From: Candidatus Gastranaerophilales bacterium
GTDB taxonomy: Bacteria > Cyanobacteriota > Vampirovibrionia > Gastranaerophilales > Gastranaerophilaceae
Reading direction: 5' to 3'
Assembly (NCBI GenBank): GCA_023662705.1
Contig: JAMPIM010000014.1
Span: 1 to 38,504 of the forward strand
DNA length: 38,504 bases
Position 1 is the first letter of the stretch. Every line of letters starts with the position of its first letter. The notes under the pieces are model-generated. The model worked only from the letters and a program-made list of their open reading frames with translations, ran no database searches and was not told where the DNA came from. A program made the translations under genes and the position numbers. Positions 23,628-31,664 of the stretch are shown here, piece after piece.

Positions 23628-25725
23628 TAAAATAGAATTGCCAAACGGTGAAAAGTTAGAAGTCGGCGGCGGCACCTCCCTCCCTTTATTCACACCTGTC
23701 CTCCAAGACCATATCCTGAGCTTTGAAGAGTCAAAAGGTTACGCTCTGCAAGCTTCGTATGTTTATAAACAATCCACACCAGAGCGTTACGGCTATCCTG
23801 ATTTTTATAACAGGTGTTTAGAGGAGTACAAAAATTCTTCAACAGAAATATTAAAATTCGCAACAATATCGCAACCTGTATTTACTTCTAACACTACAGA
23901 CGGGATTACAATTTCAGACAGCAGAGGCAATACTACTGTTTTGCAAGCGATTATGAATGGAACGAATAACTCAAATCAAATCGGGTTATGGTCAACTTAC
24001 TGGGTGAATATAGATTATAACAAACCTACGTCATTACAGAGTTATCAAATTCAAGCAGATAGTAATAGTAAGCCTGAGTATCCATCTGCTTGGACATTGC
24101 AAGGTTCTAACGACGGTGTAAACTTTAATGTTTTAGATGCGCAAAGTGAAGTGACATTTACTCTGGGTGAATTAAAAACCTTCGATATTACAACTCAGAA
24201 TGAAATATATAAACAGTATCGTATTGTTTTTACAGCAGGTGTAGAAAGCTCTTCCCAAGGAGAACTTAAAAAAATAACATTTAATGCAGTTAACGCATTG
24301 CCTATAAAAAAGAATACAAACGGACATTTATTCTATGATATTTCAGACAAAGCAGATATAGACGATATATTCCAGAATTACGGTATTGCGTGGTTCTATG
24401 GAATTGACGAAGAGAATGAACGAGTATTCTTGCCAAGAGGGAATGTAAGCTATAGTGTTAATCAAGATTCTGTTCCTGTTGGCGGGAACGGCAAAACATT
24501 AGGTTTTAGCGATGGTAATGGGAATTACGGTATGTCTTTGACCGCTAACACCGAAAATCATTGTATTCTACATACTCAGGATTTTAACCAGAGTTTGCCA
24601 AGCAAAAATACTACAGGTTATGCAAGCGGCACTCCCGCGGGAAGTGCAAGAATTGGTATAACTACCAAGCTTGAACTATCTGGGCTTATTGCGGATGTTT
24701 CTTCTTTATCAACTTTTGACAATATAAAATATCTTTATTTTGTAGTCGGTAATACCGAAGAAGAAAAAGCATTAACCGAAGTAACAGAAGTTACAACAAG
24801 TGAGAATGATACAATTCCATTATTCACAGGTCAATATTTTGACTTCAAACCGAACAATGTATCTTGGCTTAAAGCGGGCGAACAAGCTAACAGCGGGGGA
24901 GTGTATGCCTCTTGCTACAATGAGCTTGTTAACGAGCTTACGAATCCTAAATACGGATTGAAGGTTATTGAAGAAACCGAAATGATTGCAGGGGTTGATT
25001 ATTCGGAATACTGGATAATTAATCAGGACGGGATGTATTTTGTTACTCCGACAAAATTGTCCTATGGAATGCTAAATTCTACAATAACTACTGTACCTGT
25101 TATTGGTAATGGTATTACTCTTGGGTTAACTAATGGTAGCCAAACTTGTGGTTTACGTGCGTTGAACAATTATTTTACACCAATGAAAGGCATTTATGGT
25201 GCTTCTGTAGGTACTTCTACAAGTGGTAATAGTGATACTACTAATGGGGTATCTTATGGAGTTACAACTGACACATTAAAATCAGGTCTTATTGCTGATT
25301 TATCGAGCGCTAAAGATACTACAGCTCAACTATACTTCAAAGTGGCAAATGCAGTTCAAAACATTGAATTATTGGATGCGGGTGAAGTTTTAGAAGCTTT
25401 AGCAGATAAACAAGATAAATGCATTCATATAACTGAGACTTATGCCAACGGCACCTCAGGCTACCGTATCTGGTCAGACGGGTATTGCGAGCAGTGGGGT
25501 ATAGTTGATTTTTCAACTACTTATCCTGTTGTATTACTTAAGCCTTATGCAGATAGTAATTATATTGCTTTGGCTCAAAATATAGCAACTACGACTAATA
25601 CAACAATATCATCTTGTAAATTAAATAACAAAACGCGAAACGGCTTCACTTTTATTAAAAATGTTTCAAGTGACTTTGCTTTTAGTTGGAAAACAAGTGG
25701 CTACTTAGCAGAAGGAGAGTATTAA
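23617..25725 (+). CDS. Large tail fibre / receptor-binding protein
   Basis: 702 aa, the largest protein of the tail module. Residues 85-215 look like a discoidin (F5/8-C) jelly roll with the core WTLQGSNDGVNFNVLD. Two related Gly/Ser-rich beta blocks follow (about 275-390 and 470-600), both with VxGNGxTLGxxxG, then LSGLIADVSS or KSGLIADLSS, and YFxVxN. The C-terminus carries YRIWSDGYCEQWGIV and a final beta domain, the widespread gut-phage fibre ending. The block duplication suggests domain shuffling. It probably makes the distal, receptor-contacting part. Confidence 0.8.
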   Translation: MKVNKIELPNGEKLEVGGGTSLPLFTPVLQDHILSFEESKGYALQASYVYKQSTPERYGYPDFYNRCLEEYKNSSTEILKFATISQPVFTSNTTDGITISDSRGNTTVLQAIMNGTNNSNQIGLWSTYWVNIDYNKPTSLQSYQIQADSNSKPEYPSAWTLQGSNDGVNFNVLDAQSEVTFTLGELKTFDITTQNEIYKQYRIVFTAGVESSSQGELKKITFNAVNALPIKKNTNGHLFYDISDKADIDDIFQNYGIAWFYGIDEENERVFLPRGNVSYSVNQDSVPVGGNGKTLGFSDGNGNYGMSLTANTENHCILHTQDFNQSLPSKNTTGYASGTPAGSARIGITTKLELSGLIADVSSLSTFDNIKYLYFVVGNTEEEKALTEVTEVTTSENDTIPLFTGQYFDFKPNNVSWLKAGEQANSGGVYASCYNELVNELTNPKYGLKVIEETEMIAGVDYSEYWIINQDGMYFVTPTKLSYGMLNSTITTVPVIGNGITLGLTNGSQTCGLRALNNYFTPMKGIYGASVGTSTSGNSDTTNGVSYGVTTDTLKSGLIADLSSAKDTTAQLYFKVANAVQNIELLDAGEVLEALADKQDKCIHITETYANGTSGYRIWSDGYCEQWGIVDFSTTYPVVLLKPYADSNYIALAQNIATTTNTTISSCKLNNKTRNGFTFIKNVSSDFAFSWKTSGYLAEGEY

Positions 25726-26261
25726 TGAGCTATAAATTACAAAAACCATATACAGAGAAACAAAGACTTGATTTTATTGTGGAATATAACCACAAAAAGG
25801 GGCTCAGAATATCGGAGAATTCGAAGGCTATCTATGCGCTTGAGCCGTGGGAAAAGCTCGAAGGTGACAGAGTAGTCGACAACCGCGAAGATTACGAAGC
25901 TGAGCAGGCTGAAAAAGAACGCGAGCGAATCGGTAAACTCACGATGACAAAGCGTGTATTCGCCTTAATTCTGGCAGAATACGGGGTTACATATAACGTG
26001 TTGAAACAGGTTGTTGAATCTAACGAGCGGGCAAGTCTAGAGTGGGATTTGTGCATTGAGTTGGAGCGTTCTAATCCGTTATTAGACCTTATGGCGGGTC
26101 AAGAGCCGTTCAACCTTACTCCTGAGGATTTGGACAACATGTTTAAATACGCGAACGGAGAGTTGGAGGAACTACCGCAAAGGGTAGACAAGGAGGTAAA
26201 GGATGAGCTACTGGACGAGTACGAAGAAGAGTTTGAAATGGCTCTTGAAGAAGATATTTAG
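25725..26261 (+). CDS. Tail-fibre accessory protein (possible assembly chaperone)
   Basis: 178 aa from the ATG at 25725 (AAGGAGAG site), overlapping the fibre stop by one base. Residues 15-60 contain YNHKKGLRISENSKAIYALEPWE, the opening usual for small proteins directly after fibre genes of this kind. The rest is charged and helical, ending in an acidic tail (DELLDEYEEEFEMALEEDI). The tight coupling to the fibre gene fits a chaperone. No enzyme motif. Confidence 0.6.
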   Translation: MSYKLQKPYTEKQRLDFIVEYNHKKGLRISENSKAIYALEPWEKLEGDRVVDNREDYEAEQAEKERERIGKLTMTKRVFALILAEYGVTYNVLKQVVESNERASLEWDLCIELERSNPLLDLMAGQEPFNLTPEDLDNMFKYANGELEELPQRVDKEVKDELLDEYEEEFEMALEEDI

Positions 26262-26273
26262 TAAATGTAATCG

Positions 26274-26290
26274 CTAATCCGCAGGATTAG
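26274..26290 (+). repeat. Short hairpin before the lysis genes
   Basis: CTAATCC-gca-GGATTAG without a T-run, in the 101-bp gap between the fibre accessory gene and the DUF1353 gene. Too weak to call a terminator. Confidence 0.3.
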
Positions 26291-26362
26291 TTCAAATGGT
26301 GGGGAGCAAGCCTCTTAACAATGCTCAAAGAGCTCCTCCTGTTTGCGGAGAAAGGAGTTAGA

Positions 26363-26842
26363 ATGCTTGAATGGTATAAAGACAAAAGTTTAGGGATATT
26401 CTTTTCTGATGTCCCGCATGTGTGTGTAAGGTATATTTTGCCAACTCATACTGATGAAGAAAAGAAGTCTATTAAAAAATATCCTTTTATTTGCAAGACA
26501 GAGCTTAAAGTAATATTATTTGACTACGAAAAGAGTAAAAGCTATAACTTCACGATACCAAAAGGATATTGTTATGACGGCGCTTCTATTCCTCGTTTGT
26601 TCTGGCGTGTTGTGGGTTCTCCGACTGATAACAAGTTCTTGATTGCTGCTCTAATACACGATGTACTTTGTGAAAACCATAATTATGTTAACTATGATAG
26701 AGCCTTCTCGACTAACATATTTAACGCGTTATTAACTGTTAGTGATGTAAATTGTTGTCAAAGGTTCTTAATGAAGAACAGTGTCGCTTGTTTTCAAACA
26801 ATTTTTTGTAGGTGGAAAAAGCCGGTTCAAGAGATAAGGTAA
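26363..26842 (+). CDS. DUF1353 protein of the lysis region
   Basis: 159 aa. The motif FTIPKGYCYDGASIPRLFW (67-86) followed by AALIHDVLCEN is the DUF1353 signature (usually VPxGFxTDGASxPxxFW, then AAxxHDxLY). DUF1353 is common next to phage endolysins but its activity is not established. The start at 26363 follows AAAGGAG; an in-frame ATG 42 bp upstream lacks one. First of three consecutive lysis-type genes. Confidence 0.85.
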   Translation: MLEWYKDKSLGIFFSDVPHVCVRYILPTHTDEEKKSIKKYPFICKTELKVILFDYEKSKSYNFTIPKGYCYDGASIPRLFWRVVGSPTDNKFLIAALIHDVLCENHNYVNYDRAFSTNIFNALLTVSDVNCCQRFLMKNSVACFQTIFCRWKKPVQEIR

Positions 26843-26851
26843 AATAAGAGT

Positions 26852-27067
26852 ATGGATAAAGTTAAAACAGCGATGTGGGTTCTTGGCATATTATTAGCAA
26901 TTGCGTTCTGGTTCTTTACCATTGACGGAATACCTAAAAGAGTCGAAAAGTTAGAAACAGATATTGAGATCATCAAAACTCAGGTTAATAAAAACGATAC
27001 CAAGATTGATATTATGCTTGAAGATATTAAGTTTATAAAGCAATTAGAAATGCAGAAACATGGTTAG
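26852..27067 (+). CDS. Small membrane protein, holin or spanin candidate
   Basis: 71 aa. Residues 6-26 are one hydrophobic membrane helix (AMWVLGILLAIAFWFF). The rest is a hydrophilic coiled coil (VEKLETDIEIIKTQVNKND). This layout matches single-pass phage lysis proteins such as hemolysin-XhlA-like holin partners or inner-membrane spanins. It lies between DUF1353 and the endolysin. There is only one transmembrane segment, so a classical class I/II holin is unlikely. Confidence 0.6.
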   Translation: MDKVKTAMWVLGILLAIAFWFFTIDGIPKRVEKLETDIEIIKTQVNKNDTKIDIMLEDIKFIKQLEMQKHG

Positions 27068-27075
27068 GGGTGTGA

Positions 27076-27471
27076 ATGAAGCTCAACTTTACTATAAGCG
27101 AACTTTTAAAATCAGATGTAGCAAATAGAGCCGGTATCAAAAATATACCTGCTGATATAAAAACATTAGATAACCTTATGGAATTAATTGTAAGCTGTCT
27201 ACAGCCCATTAGAAACTACATTGGTAAACCGATGGTTATTAACTCAGGTTTCCGTACTCCTGTGCTTAACAATATGGTTGGTGGTGTTGCTAACTCTCAA
27301 CATATACAAGGTTATGCAGCTGATTTTGTTATTCAAGGTTTAACTATTGATGAAATCATACAGAAAATCAAAGCTTCAGGTGTCGAATACGACCAACTCA
27401 TTCACGAAGGAAGCTGGGTTCATATTTCCTATGTCAAAGGCAAAAACCGTAAGCAATTTTTGAAAGTATAA
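27076..27471 (+). CDS. Endolysin, peptidase M15 family
   Basis: 131 aa, a single-domain peptidoglycan peptidase of the M15_3 (L,D- or D-Ala-D-Ala cleaving) type. Zn ligands are visible in order: His76 in SQH, Asp83 in AADF and His116 in SWVHIS, with SGFR (57-60) upstream. The length equals the usual single-domain form, with no cell-wall binding domain, which is more usual for phages of Gram-negative-type envelopes. No signal peptide is present, so a holin is needed. A terminator follows. Confidence 0.9.
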   Translation: MKLNFTISELLKSDVANRAGIKNIPADIKTLDNLMELIVSCLQPIRNYIGKPMVINSGFRTPVLNNMVGGVANSQHIQGYAADFVIQGLTIDEIIQKIKASGVEYDQLIHEGSWVHISYVKGKNRKQFLKV

Positions 27472-27494
27472 GCTCATTTTCATATAAATTCCCA

Positions 27495-27540
27495 AGCCCT
27501 GCAACACATACTATTAAAACCTTGCAGGGCTATTTTCTTT
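27495..27540 (+). terminator. Terminator after the lysis genes
   Basis: AGCCCTGCAA (27495-27504) pairs with TTGCAGGGCT (27522-27531), followed by TATTTTCTTT. It marks the end of the rightward late region; the right arm overlaps the stop codon of the leftward replication gene. Confidence 0.85.
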
Positions 27541-28243
27541 TTATTTTTTCCCCGAATTGTTTCCAAGCTTCTGAATAACAAGGTTTTACAGCTGTTTCAC
27601 TTAGTTTTTGCTGTTCCGCTATAAGTTGTTGAGTCTCAATAATATTTGTCTCTGCACGTTTAGTAATGAAGACTTGCTGACGGTGCTTTTTTAAAACTGA
27701 TTTATCTGTACCATTCTGGCGCATTCTTGCAATATAGGCATTGATATCCCTTCCTCCCATTTGAACAACATAATCCTTTAAAACGCGATATTCTTCTGTT
27801 GAATATACATTACCCCCCAAACCTTGATAGGTTTGTTCTTTTTTTGTTTCTTTTTTTTGTTTCTTTATAGGAGCTATCTTTTTGATAGATTCTGAGCTAT
27901 CTTTTTGATTGTTATCATCTATCGTTTTTTTAGGTTGCTCTTGTGCGATTCTAGACGTGAATTTATACTTGTTGGTGTATTTCCTTTCAGAAATAAGTAA
28001 TCCCTCTTTATGGAGCTCCTGAATAGCTCTAATTACGCTCACTTCTGAAATGCCTAATTTATTTGCAATTGTGCTTTGTTTTGGGAACATTTCCCCGTGT
28101 TTTGGGTTATAGCAGTCACATAAGTACAAAAGTACAAGTTTTGCTGTTGGTTTTAGGTTGTATTGTGACAGATTGTTAAGCACTTTTTTGCTCAAATCGA
28201 ATTGTGTAAACCCATGCTGTGCATGCTTTTTAGCCGTGTTCAT
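27530..28243 (-). CDS. Winged-helix replication-initiator-like protein (HTH_36)
   Basis: 237 aa. Residues 10-95 are a winged helix of the HTH_36 type (LKPTAKLVLLYLCDCYNPKH, then TIANKLGISEVSVIRAIQEL), as found in plasmid replication and primosome-type proteins. Residues 100-140 are a Lys/Gln-rich linker. The C-terminal part contains YxVLKDYVVQMGGRDINAYI. Its role is probably replication initiation or its control. It is divergent from the coiled-coil gene at 28535, with inverted repeats between. It has a GGAGGG start site. A plain transcription regulator is the main alternative. Confidence 0.65.
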   Translation of the reverse strand: MNTAKKHAQHGFTQFDLSKKVLNNLSQYNLKPTAKLVLLYLCDCYNPKHGEMFPKQSTIANKLGISEVSVIRAIQELHKEGLLISERKYTNKYKFTSRIAQEQPKKTIDDNNQKDSSESIKKIAPIKKQKKETKKEQTYQGLGGNVYSTEEYRVLKDYVVQMGGRDINAYIARMRQNGTDKSVLKKHRQQVFITKRAETNIIETQQLIAEQQKLSETAVKPCYSEAWKQFGEKIKRK

Positions 28244-28534
28244 AAATCCCTCCTCTTAAAATTCCCATAGCCGTAGCTTGACCTAGTGAGAAATCTATGC
28301 TTTAATATAAGTGTTGAATTTATTTAAAGGCTTTGTAGATTTCTCTCAAGGCTTTTTTTATTGCCTTTTTATTTAATTGTCATGTCATGCTATATGACAT
28401 GTTGTTGTCATGCAAGTTAAATTTTGTAACAAAATTAACAATGCTGTCTTTATCAAGCTTAACCTTGGTGATACACTTATGTCAAGTGTATGAGAAATTT
28501 TAAAAAATTTCTAAAAAGTTTGAGAAGGTTTAGT
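28244..28534. promoter_or_regulatory. Divergent region with three inverted repeats (operator, centromere or origin candidate)
   Basis: It holds CATGTCAT-gctat-ATGACATG (28381-28401) flanked by two direct TTGTCATG half-sites (28377-28384, 28405-28412), a near-perfect inverted repeat around GTTAAATTTTGT/ACAAAATTAAC (28416-28439), and ATACACTT-atgtc-AAGTGTAT (28471-28491). The first and third repeats share the same 8-5-8 geometry but not sequence. A possible rightward promoter TTGACC-17-TTTAAT lies at 28278-28306. Confidence 0.65.
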
Positions 28535-29278
28535 ATGGAAAAAATTGAACTATCACCCACTGAGGCAGTAACTGCACTAGGTTGGAAGAAAAACAAAGTT
28601 TATTACTGGATTAATACTGGTAAGTTTGAAATTGTTGAAAGATTAGATGGACAAAAAATTGTTTTAAGCCAAGAAGACTTTCAACGACTTAAAAAGAGCC
28701 AAAATTCAGAAAGTTTTGAATCTTTTGAAAATGTTTCAAATAATTTGAAAGAATCTGAAAAAGTTTTAAATTCATCTGATTTGAATGAAACAAAAGTTTA
28801 CAAAAATGACTTAAAAAGTTTGAATTCAGAACAAATGGAATTTATGCAGACAGCTTTAGAAACAATCAAACAAATGCATCAAACTTCTTTGAATAATTAT
28901 GCATATAGCGTTAAATTGTTGACTGATGGTAAAAACGACTTGGAAGGAGAAAATTTTCAACTAAAAGCAGATATAAAAACAGCTGAAGAAAAACTTAAAA
29001 AGTCTGAATCGGAAAAAATTGAACTAATTAAAAAGTTTGAATCGGAAAAAAACGAACAAATTAAAAAGTTTGAAAAATTACAAAAGTTTTGGTTTTTTAT
29101 AATAAAAGTTTTAATTTGTTTGATTGTTTCTGGAATTATTTTATTTTGTTTTAATTCAAACAGTTTGAAACATTCCGATTTGGGAAAAAAAGAGCAGGTT
29201 ATACAAGAAGTTCAACCAAAAATTGAACAACCTGCACAACCTGCTATAAGAAAGAGTGCTCCAACTGGGAGGAAGTAG
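28535..29278 (+). CDS. DNA-binding coiled-coil membrane-anchored protein (KfrA-like layout)
   Basis: 247 aa from the ATG at 28535 (GAGAAGG site); an upstream in-frame ATG at 28490 lies inside an inverted repeat. Residues 1-50 are a MerR/excisionase-type HTH (SPTEAVTALGWKKNKVYYWI). Residues 55-180 are a long coiled coil with repeated SEK and KKFE segments. Residues 188-208 are a membrane helix (FWFFIIKVLICLIVSGII), then a Pro/Gln tail. HTH plus long coil resembles plasmid stability protein KfrA, but KfrA has no membrane helix. It may tether or segregate the circular genome. Inference. Confidence 0.6.
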   Translation: MEKIELSPTEAVTALGWKKNKVYYWINTGKFEIVERLDGQKIVLSQEDFQRLKKSQNSESFESFENVSNNLKESEKVLNSSDLNETKVYKNDLKSLNSEQMEFMQTALETIKQMHQTSLNNYAYSVKLLTDGKNDLEGENFQLKADIKTAEEKLKKSESEKIELIKKFESEKNEQIKKFEKLQKFWFFIIKVLICLIVSGIILFCFNSNSLKHSDLGKKEQVIQEVQPKIEQPAQPAIRKSAPTGRK

Positions 29279-29322
29279 GCTATATATCGAATCTGTAGGG
29301 TAACATAATAAAGTTTATGGTA

Positions 29323-29346
29323 AAAGGAGGTTTTTAAACCTCCTTT
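29323..29346. terminator. Hairpin between convergent genes
   Basis: AAAGGAGGTTT-tt-AAACCTCCTTT is a perfect 11-bp stem. Read leftward it is followed by TTTTACC, so it may end the leftward operon at 29411; read rightward it lacks a clear T-run. Confidence 0.55.
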
Positions 29347-29410
29347 GCTTGTATTATGTCCTAAATTAATTTTTAGAAGGCTTTTTGTCTACATCATTTA
29401 TAGGAGGAAA

Positions 29411-29599
29411 TTAGTCTCTATAACTTAAATATGTGTATTTTGCAATTATTTGTAATAATTTCGTTTTATCTTGTTCATTTTCTATCATTTTTAGAGCTTC
29501 CAACCTTTCTTTTCTTATTTCTTCTTGTGCTTCTTGTATCGCTTTTGCGAGTGGTGTTGGTTCATTAACTTCATCCCATATTTTTTTAAAAATATTCAT
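29411..29599 (-). CDS. Small helical unknown protein
   Basis: 62 aa, entirely helical and charged (LAKAIQEAQEEIRKERLEAL). AAAGGAG start site. It overlaps the previous gene by 4 bp (ATGA) and is the last gene of the leftward early operon. No family recognised. Typical of small early host-modulating or replication-accessory proteins, but nothing shows which. Confidence 0.65.
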   Translation of the reverse strand: MNIFKKIWDEVNEPTPLAKAIQEAQEEIRKERLEALKMIENEQDKTKLLQIIAKYTYLSYRD

Positions 29600-30174
29600 A
29601 ATTTAATCTCCTTTGTACTTTCTTCCAAACTCAAACCCTTTTGTAGATTTCTTAAAACTTGTATGTGCAACTTAAGCCGCTGCTTGATTGGTAAGTGCCA
29701 AGTATTTGCAAGCTCTGCTTGTTGGTCTTCTATGTGGCAAATCAGCCCATGCTGCTTAGATACTCCAAACTGTTGCAGGGCTTCTTTTTCGCAATAGTCA
29801 TATATTTTGTGGTGAATTTGCCTGAGTGAGTCTATGCGATAGATATGGTGTTCATCCCCGAGGTGTTTTGGTTTTCCCAGCCCATCAAGAATAATGCAAC
29901 GATTTATAATTTCATACGGGTTGATTTTATCCCAATATCTTTGAGCGGACTCTAAGCCCTTATTATCAAGAGTTTTATAAGCTCTGAATCGAAGCGTACG
30001 GAAAAAACGTACATATCGATTCCAATCAAATTGATAAACTGAATAAACTTTTTTATAAGTTGGAATATCATAATGAATCCGCTGACCTTCTTTAGGTTTC
30101 TTAAGCTTCTCATACTCTTCAATCAGGTGTGTGAAGTCATCACCCTGATTCTGACTAAACATATCTAACTGCAT
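29596..30174 (-). CDS. Unknown early protein
   Basis: 192 aa, soluble, rich in aromatic and basic residues (YQFDWNRYVRFFRTLRFRAY), mostly helical, with HIYRIDSLRQIHHKIYDYCEK in the middle. It could be a nucleic-acid-binding protein, but no domain is recognised. AGGAGGAG is a very strong ribosome site 6 nt before the ATG, and a perfect terminator ends only 16 nt upstream of the ATG, so its mRNA may be subject to attenuation. Confidence 0.7.
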   Translation of the reverse strand: MQLDMFSQNQGDDFTHLIEEYEKLKKPKEGQRIHYDIPTYKKVYSVYQFDWNRYVRFFRTLRFRAYKTLDNKGLESAQRYWDKINPYEIINRCIILDGLGKPKHLGDEHHIYRIDSLRQIHHKIYDYCEKEALQQFGVSKQHGLICHIEDQQAELANTWHLPIKQRLKLHIQVLRNLQKGLSLEESTKEIKL

Positions 30175-30189
30175 CTCTCCTCCTGCAAC

Positions 30190-30211
30190 AAAAAACCCTC
30201 GAATTCGAGGG
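30190..30211 (-). terminator. Terminator directly upstream of the 192-aa gene (attenuator candidate)
   Basis: Leftward, the perfect palindrome CCCTCGAATTCGAGGG is followed by TTTTTT and, 15 bp later, the ATG at 30174. It either ends the upstream operon or attenuates the gene. Confidence 0.85.
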
Positions 30212-30237
30212 AATTAGGGTGTAAATGTATCTATATA

Positions 30238-30323
30238 AAGCCCTACACAGCGCGGGCGGTGCGCGCTGTGATTTTGTAGAAGTAAATTAGACGTTTATTC
30301 ATTCGCCGTAATACTAAGGGCTT
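30238..30323 (-). ncRNA. Candidate structured leader with a GC-rich hairpin
   Basis: AAGCCCT (30238-30244) and AGGGCTT (30317-30323) can close an 86-nt domain. It contains a perfect 9-bp GC-rich stem, CACAGCGCG/CGCGCTGTG with a 7-nt loop (30246-30270), conspicuous in AT-rich DNA. A terminator and a ribosome site follow in the leftward direction. No known riboswitch class was recognised. Confidence 0.35.
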
Positions 30324-30326
30324 ATT

Positions 30327-30842
30327 TTATTTCCAATTATCTGCTTCTTTGACTAAATGCTCTAAAAGAGCCTTATAACTTTTACTTCTTGCATCGCATT
30401 TCATTAAAGTGCCAACAAATAGATATCCTTCTACTAAATTCGCGAAGAAATAGAAGGCGTTAGCAGGTGGGTAGTAAAAACAATCAAACTCATCTAATTG
30501 GCTAGAGTATTTATAAGCAATTAATTCGCTGATAGTTCCTGCTTCATTAGTTGCAAGTGTACATCCATCCATAACAACATTACTAAATGTAACTTCATTA
30601 TTTGGATTTAAAACCTCTCTTAACCTGCTTTTTGCAAGAAATGGTTTTAATTGTTCGCGACCTTTTTCGGGGAGTATAGCTGTGTCATAATTACCACCGT
30701 AATTCATAACATTAGCATTTATTACTATATCTCCGTTTGTGGCATACTTGTCATCATAAATATAAACAGAATCAAATAAACCAAACTGTAGAATAGCTTC
30801 TTCTAAACGTATTTCTTTATTTAATAATTTTAATTTTTTCAT
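30327..30842 (-). CDS. Unknown early protein
   Basis: 171 aa from the ATG at 30842 (AAAGGA site); an upstream 13-codon extension would pass through a hairpin and is rejected. It is soluble, with a helical start (KLLNKEIRLEEAILQFGLFD) and a beta-rich middle (NGDIVINANVMNYGGNYDTA). No catalytic motif or family is evident. It lies downstream of the HNH gene in the leftward early operon, separated from it by two hairpins. Confidence 0.65.
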   Translation of the reverse strand: MKKLKLLNKEIRLEEAILQFGLFDSVYIYDDKYATNGDIVINANVMNYGGNYDTAILPEKGREQLKPFLAKSRLREVLNPNNEVTFSNVVMDGCTLATNEAGTISELIAYKYSSQLDEFDCFYYPPANAFYFFANLVEGYLFVGTLMKCDARSKSYKALLEHLVKEADNWK

Positions 30843-30862
30843 AATTTCCTTTCTATGCTTTA

Positions 30863-30900
30863 GGGGAGCAGAGCTCCCCAAGGACTACTTCTGGAGTAGT
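30863..30900. repeat. Two adjacent hairpins at the end of the HNH gene
   Basis: GGGGAGC-aga-GCTCCCC (30863-30879) and ACTACT-tctgg-AGTAGT (30884-30900) have no T-run. They may mark the edge of the inserted endonuclease unit or protect an mRNA end. Confidence 0.5.
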
Positions 30901-31664
30901 TATGCCTGTAATAATTCTGGGTTTTCGTAAATATTTCCGAATTTTCCATTATGTCGTGGCTGACTTTTTGCATATTGACTTAATTTCTCTTTTGTTTCTT
31001 CTGATATAGTTTTAATGTAATTAAAATCATCCAATGAATTAATATATCCCTTTTTTAGTCTTTGCCACTGTAATTTATAATGCTTTCTACATAATTTATA
31101 TTTACTTGATGTAATTTCTTGACAATTTGGAAAAATACAATTTGTTGTATTTTTTCTTCTATGTTTATCATCTATTTTCTCATGTTTTTTAGCATGTTCA
31201 GATTTTACTAATACTTCTAAATTTTCTATTCTATTATCATTTTTTATTCCATTTATATGATGAACATCTTCATACTGTTTCAATTTTCTTCCTAAGTGAT
31301 TTTCCATTATAACCCTATGTTCTCTTAAATATCGTTGTTCTTGTGAGTTCCAAATTAAAACATACCCAGTATTTTTTTCTATTCTTCTCCCACCTTTCCA
31401 ATGAGAGGACTGTTCTTTAAACTTTCCTTTTTTTGCTTTACTAACAGCTTTTTTACATTGTTCGCTTGGATATGATTTTTTTAATTCATAACCACATTCT
31501 TTTAAAGCATTTCCCCAACTGCCAAATTGCTTTCTATATGCCATTTCACTCGGCATAGTAACATCCGCGTTTAATTGCCTCTTGCTCGGTACTTCGCCAT
31601 TCTTTTGTACCCATTCCTTTAATAATAAAATTAGTTGTGTCTTTGAGTAATTCTTCATTTTCAT
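30900..31664 (-). CDS. HNH homing-type endonuclease with a yopX-derived tail
   Basis: 254 aa. Residues 3-62 are a homing-endonuclease-associated repeat (VPSKRQLNADVTMPSEMAYR, then FGSWGNALKECGYE), a DNA-recognition module. Residues 113-150 are the HNH_3 nuclease (EHRVIMENHLGRK; catalytic VHHINGIKNDN with His135/His136 and Asn144). Residues 172-200 hold a Cys/His cluster (NCIFPNC, CRKHY). The last 12 residues, FGNIYENPELLQ, equal the usual C-terminal end of YopX proteins. The gene starts inside the upstream yopX gene in another frame (119-bp overlap). It is likely a selfish endonuclease that inserted in yopX. Confidence 0.85.
   Translation of the reverse strand: MKMKNYSKTQLILLLKEWVQKNGEVPSKRQLNADVTMPSEMAYRKQFGSWGNALKECGYELKKSYPSEQCKKAVSKAKKGKFKEQSSHWKGGRRIEKNTGYVLIWNSQEQRYLREHRVIMENHLGRKLKQYEDVHHINGIKNDNRIENLEVLVKSEHAKKHEKIDDKHRRKNTTNCIFPNCQEITSSKYKLCRKHYKLQWQRLKKGYINSLDDFNYIKTISEETKEKLSQYAKSQPRHNGKFGNIYENPELLQA

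Noticed and set aside
22365..25725. Diversity-generating retroelement acting on the fibre genes
   Set aside because: No reverse transcriptase gene and no template/variable repeat pair were seen.
26262..26362. tRNA-like stretch before the DUF1353 gene
   Set aside because: A hairpin and a GTTCAAAT-like segment are present, but no acceptor stem or anticodon arm can be formed.
30900..31664. Group I intron or intein in yopX
   Set aside because: The HNH gene fills the whole space between the yopX parts, leaving no room for an intron core. It is also out of frame with the upstream part and lacks intein splice motifs.
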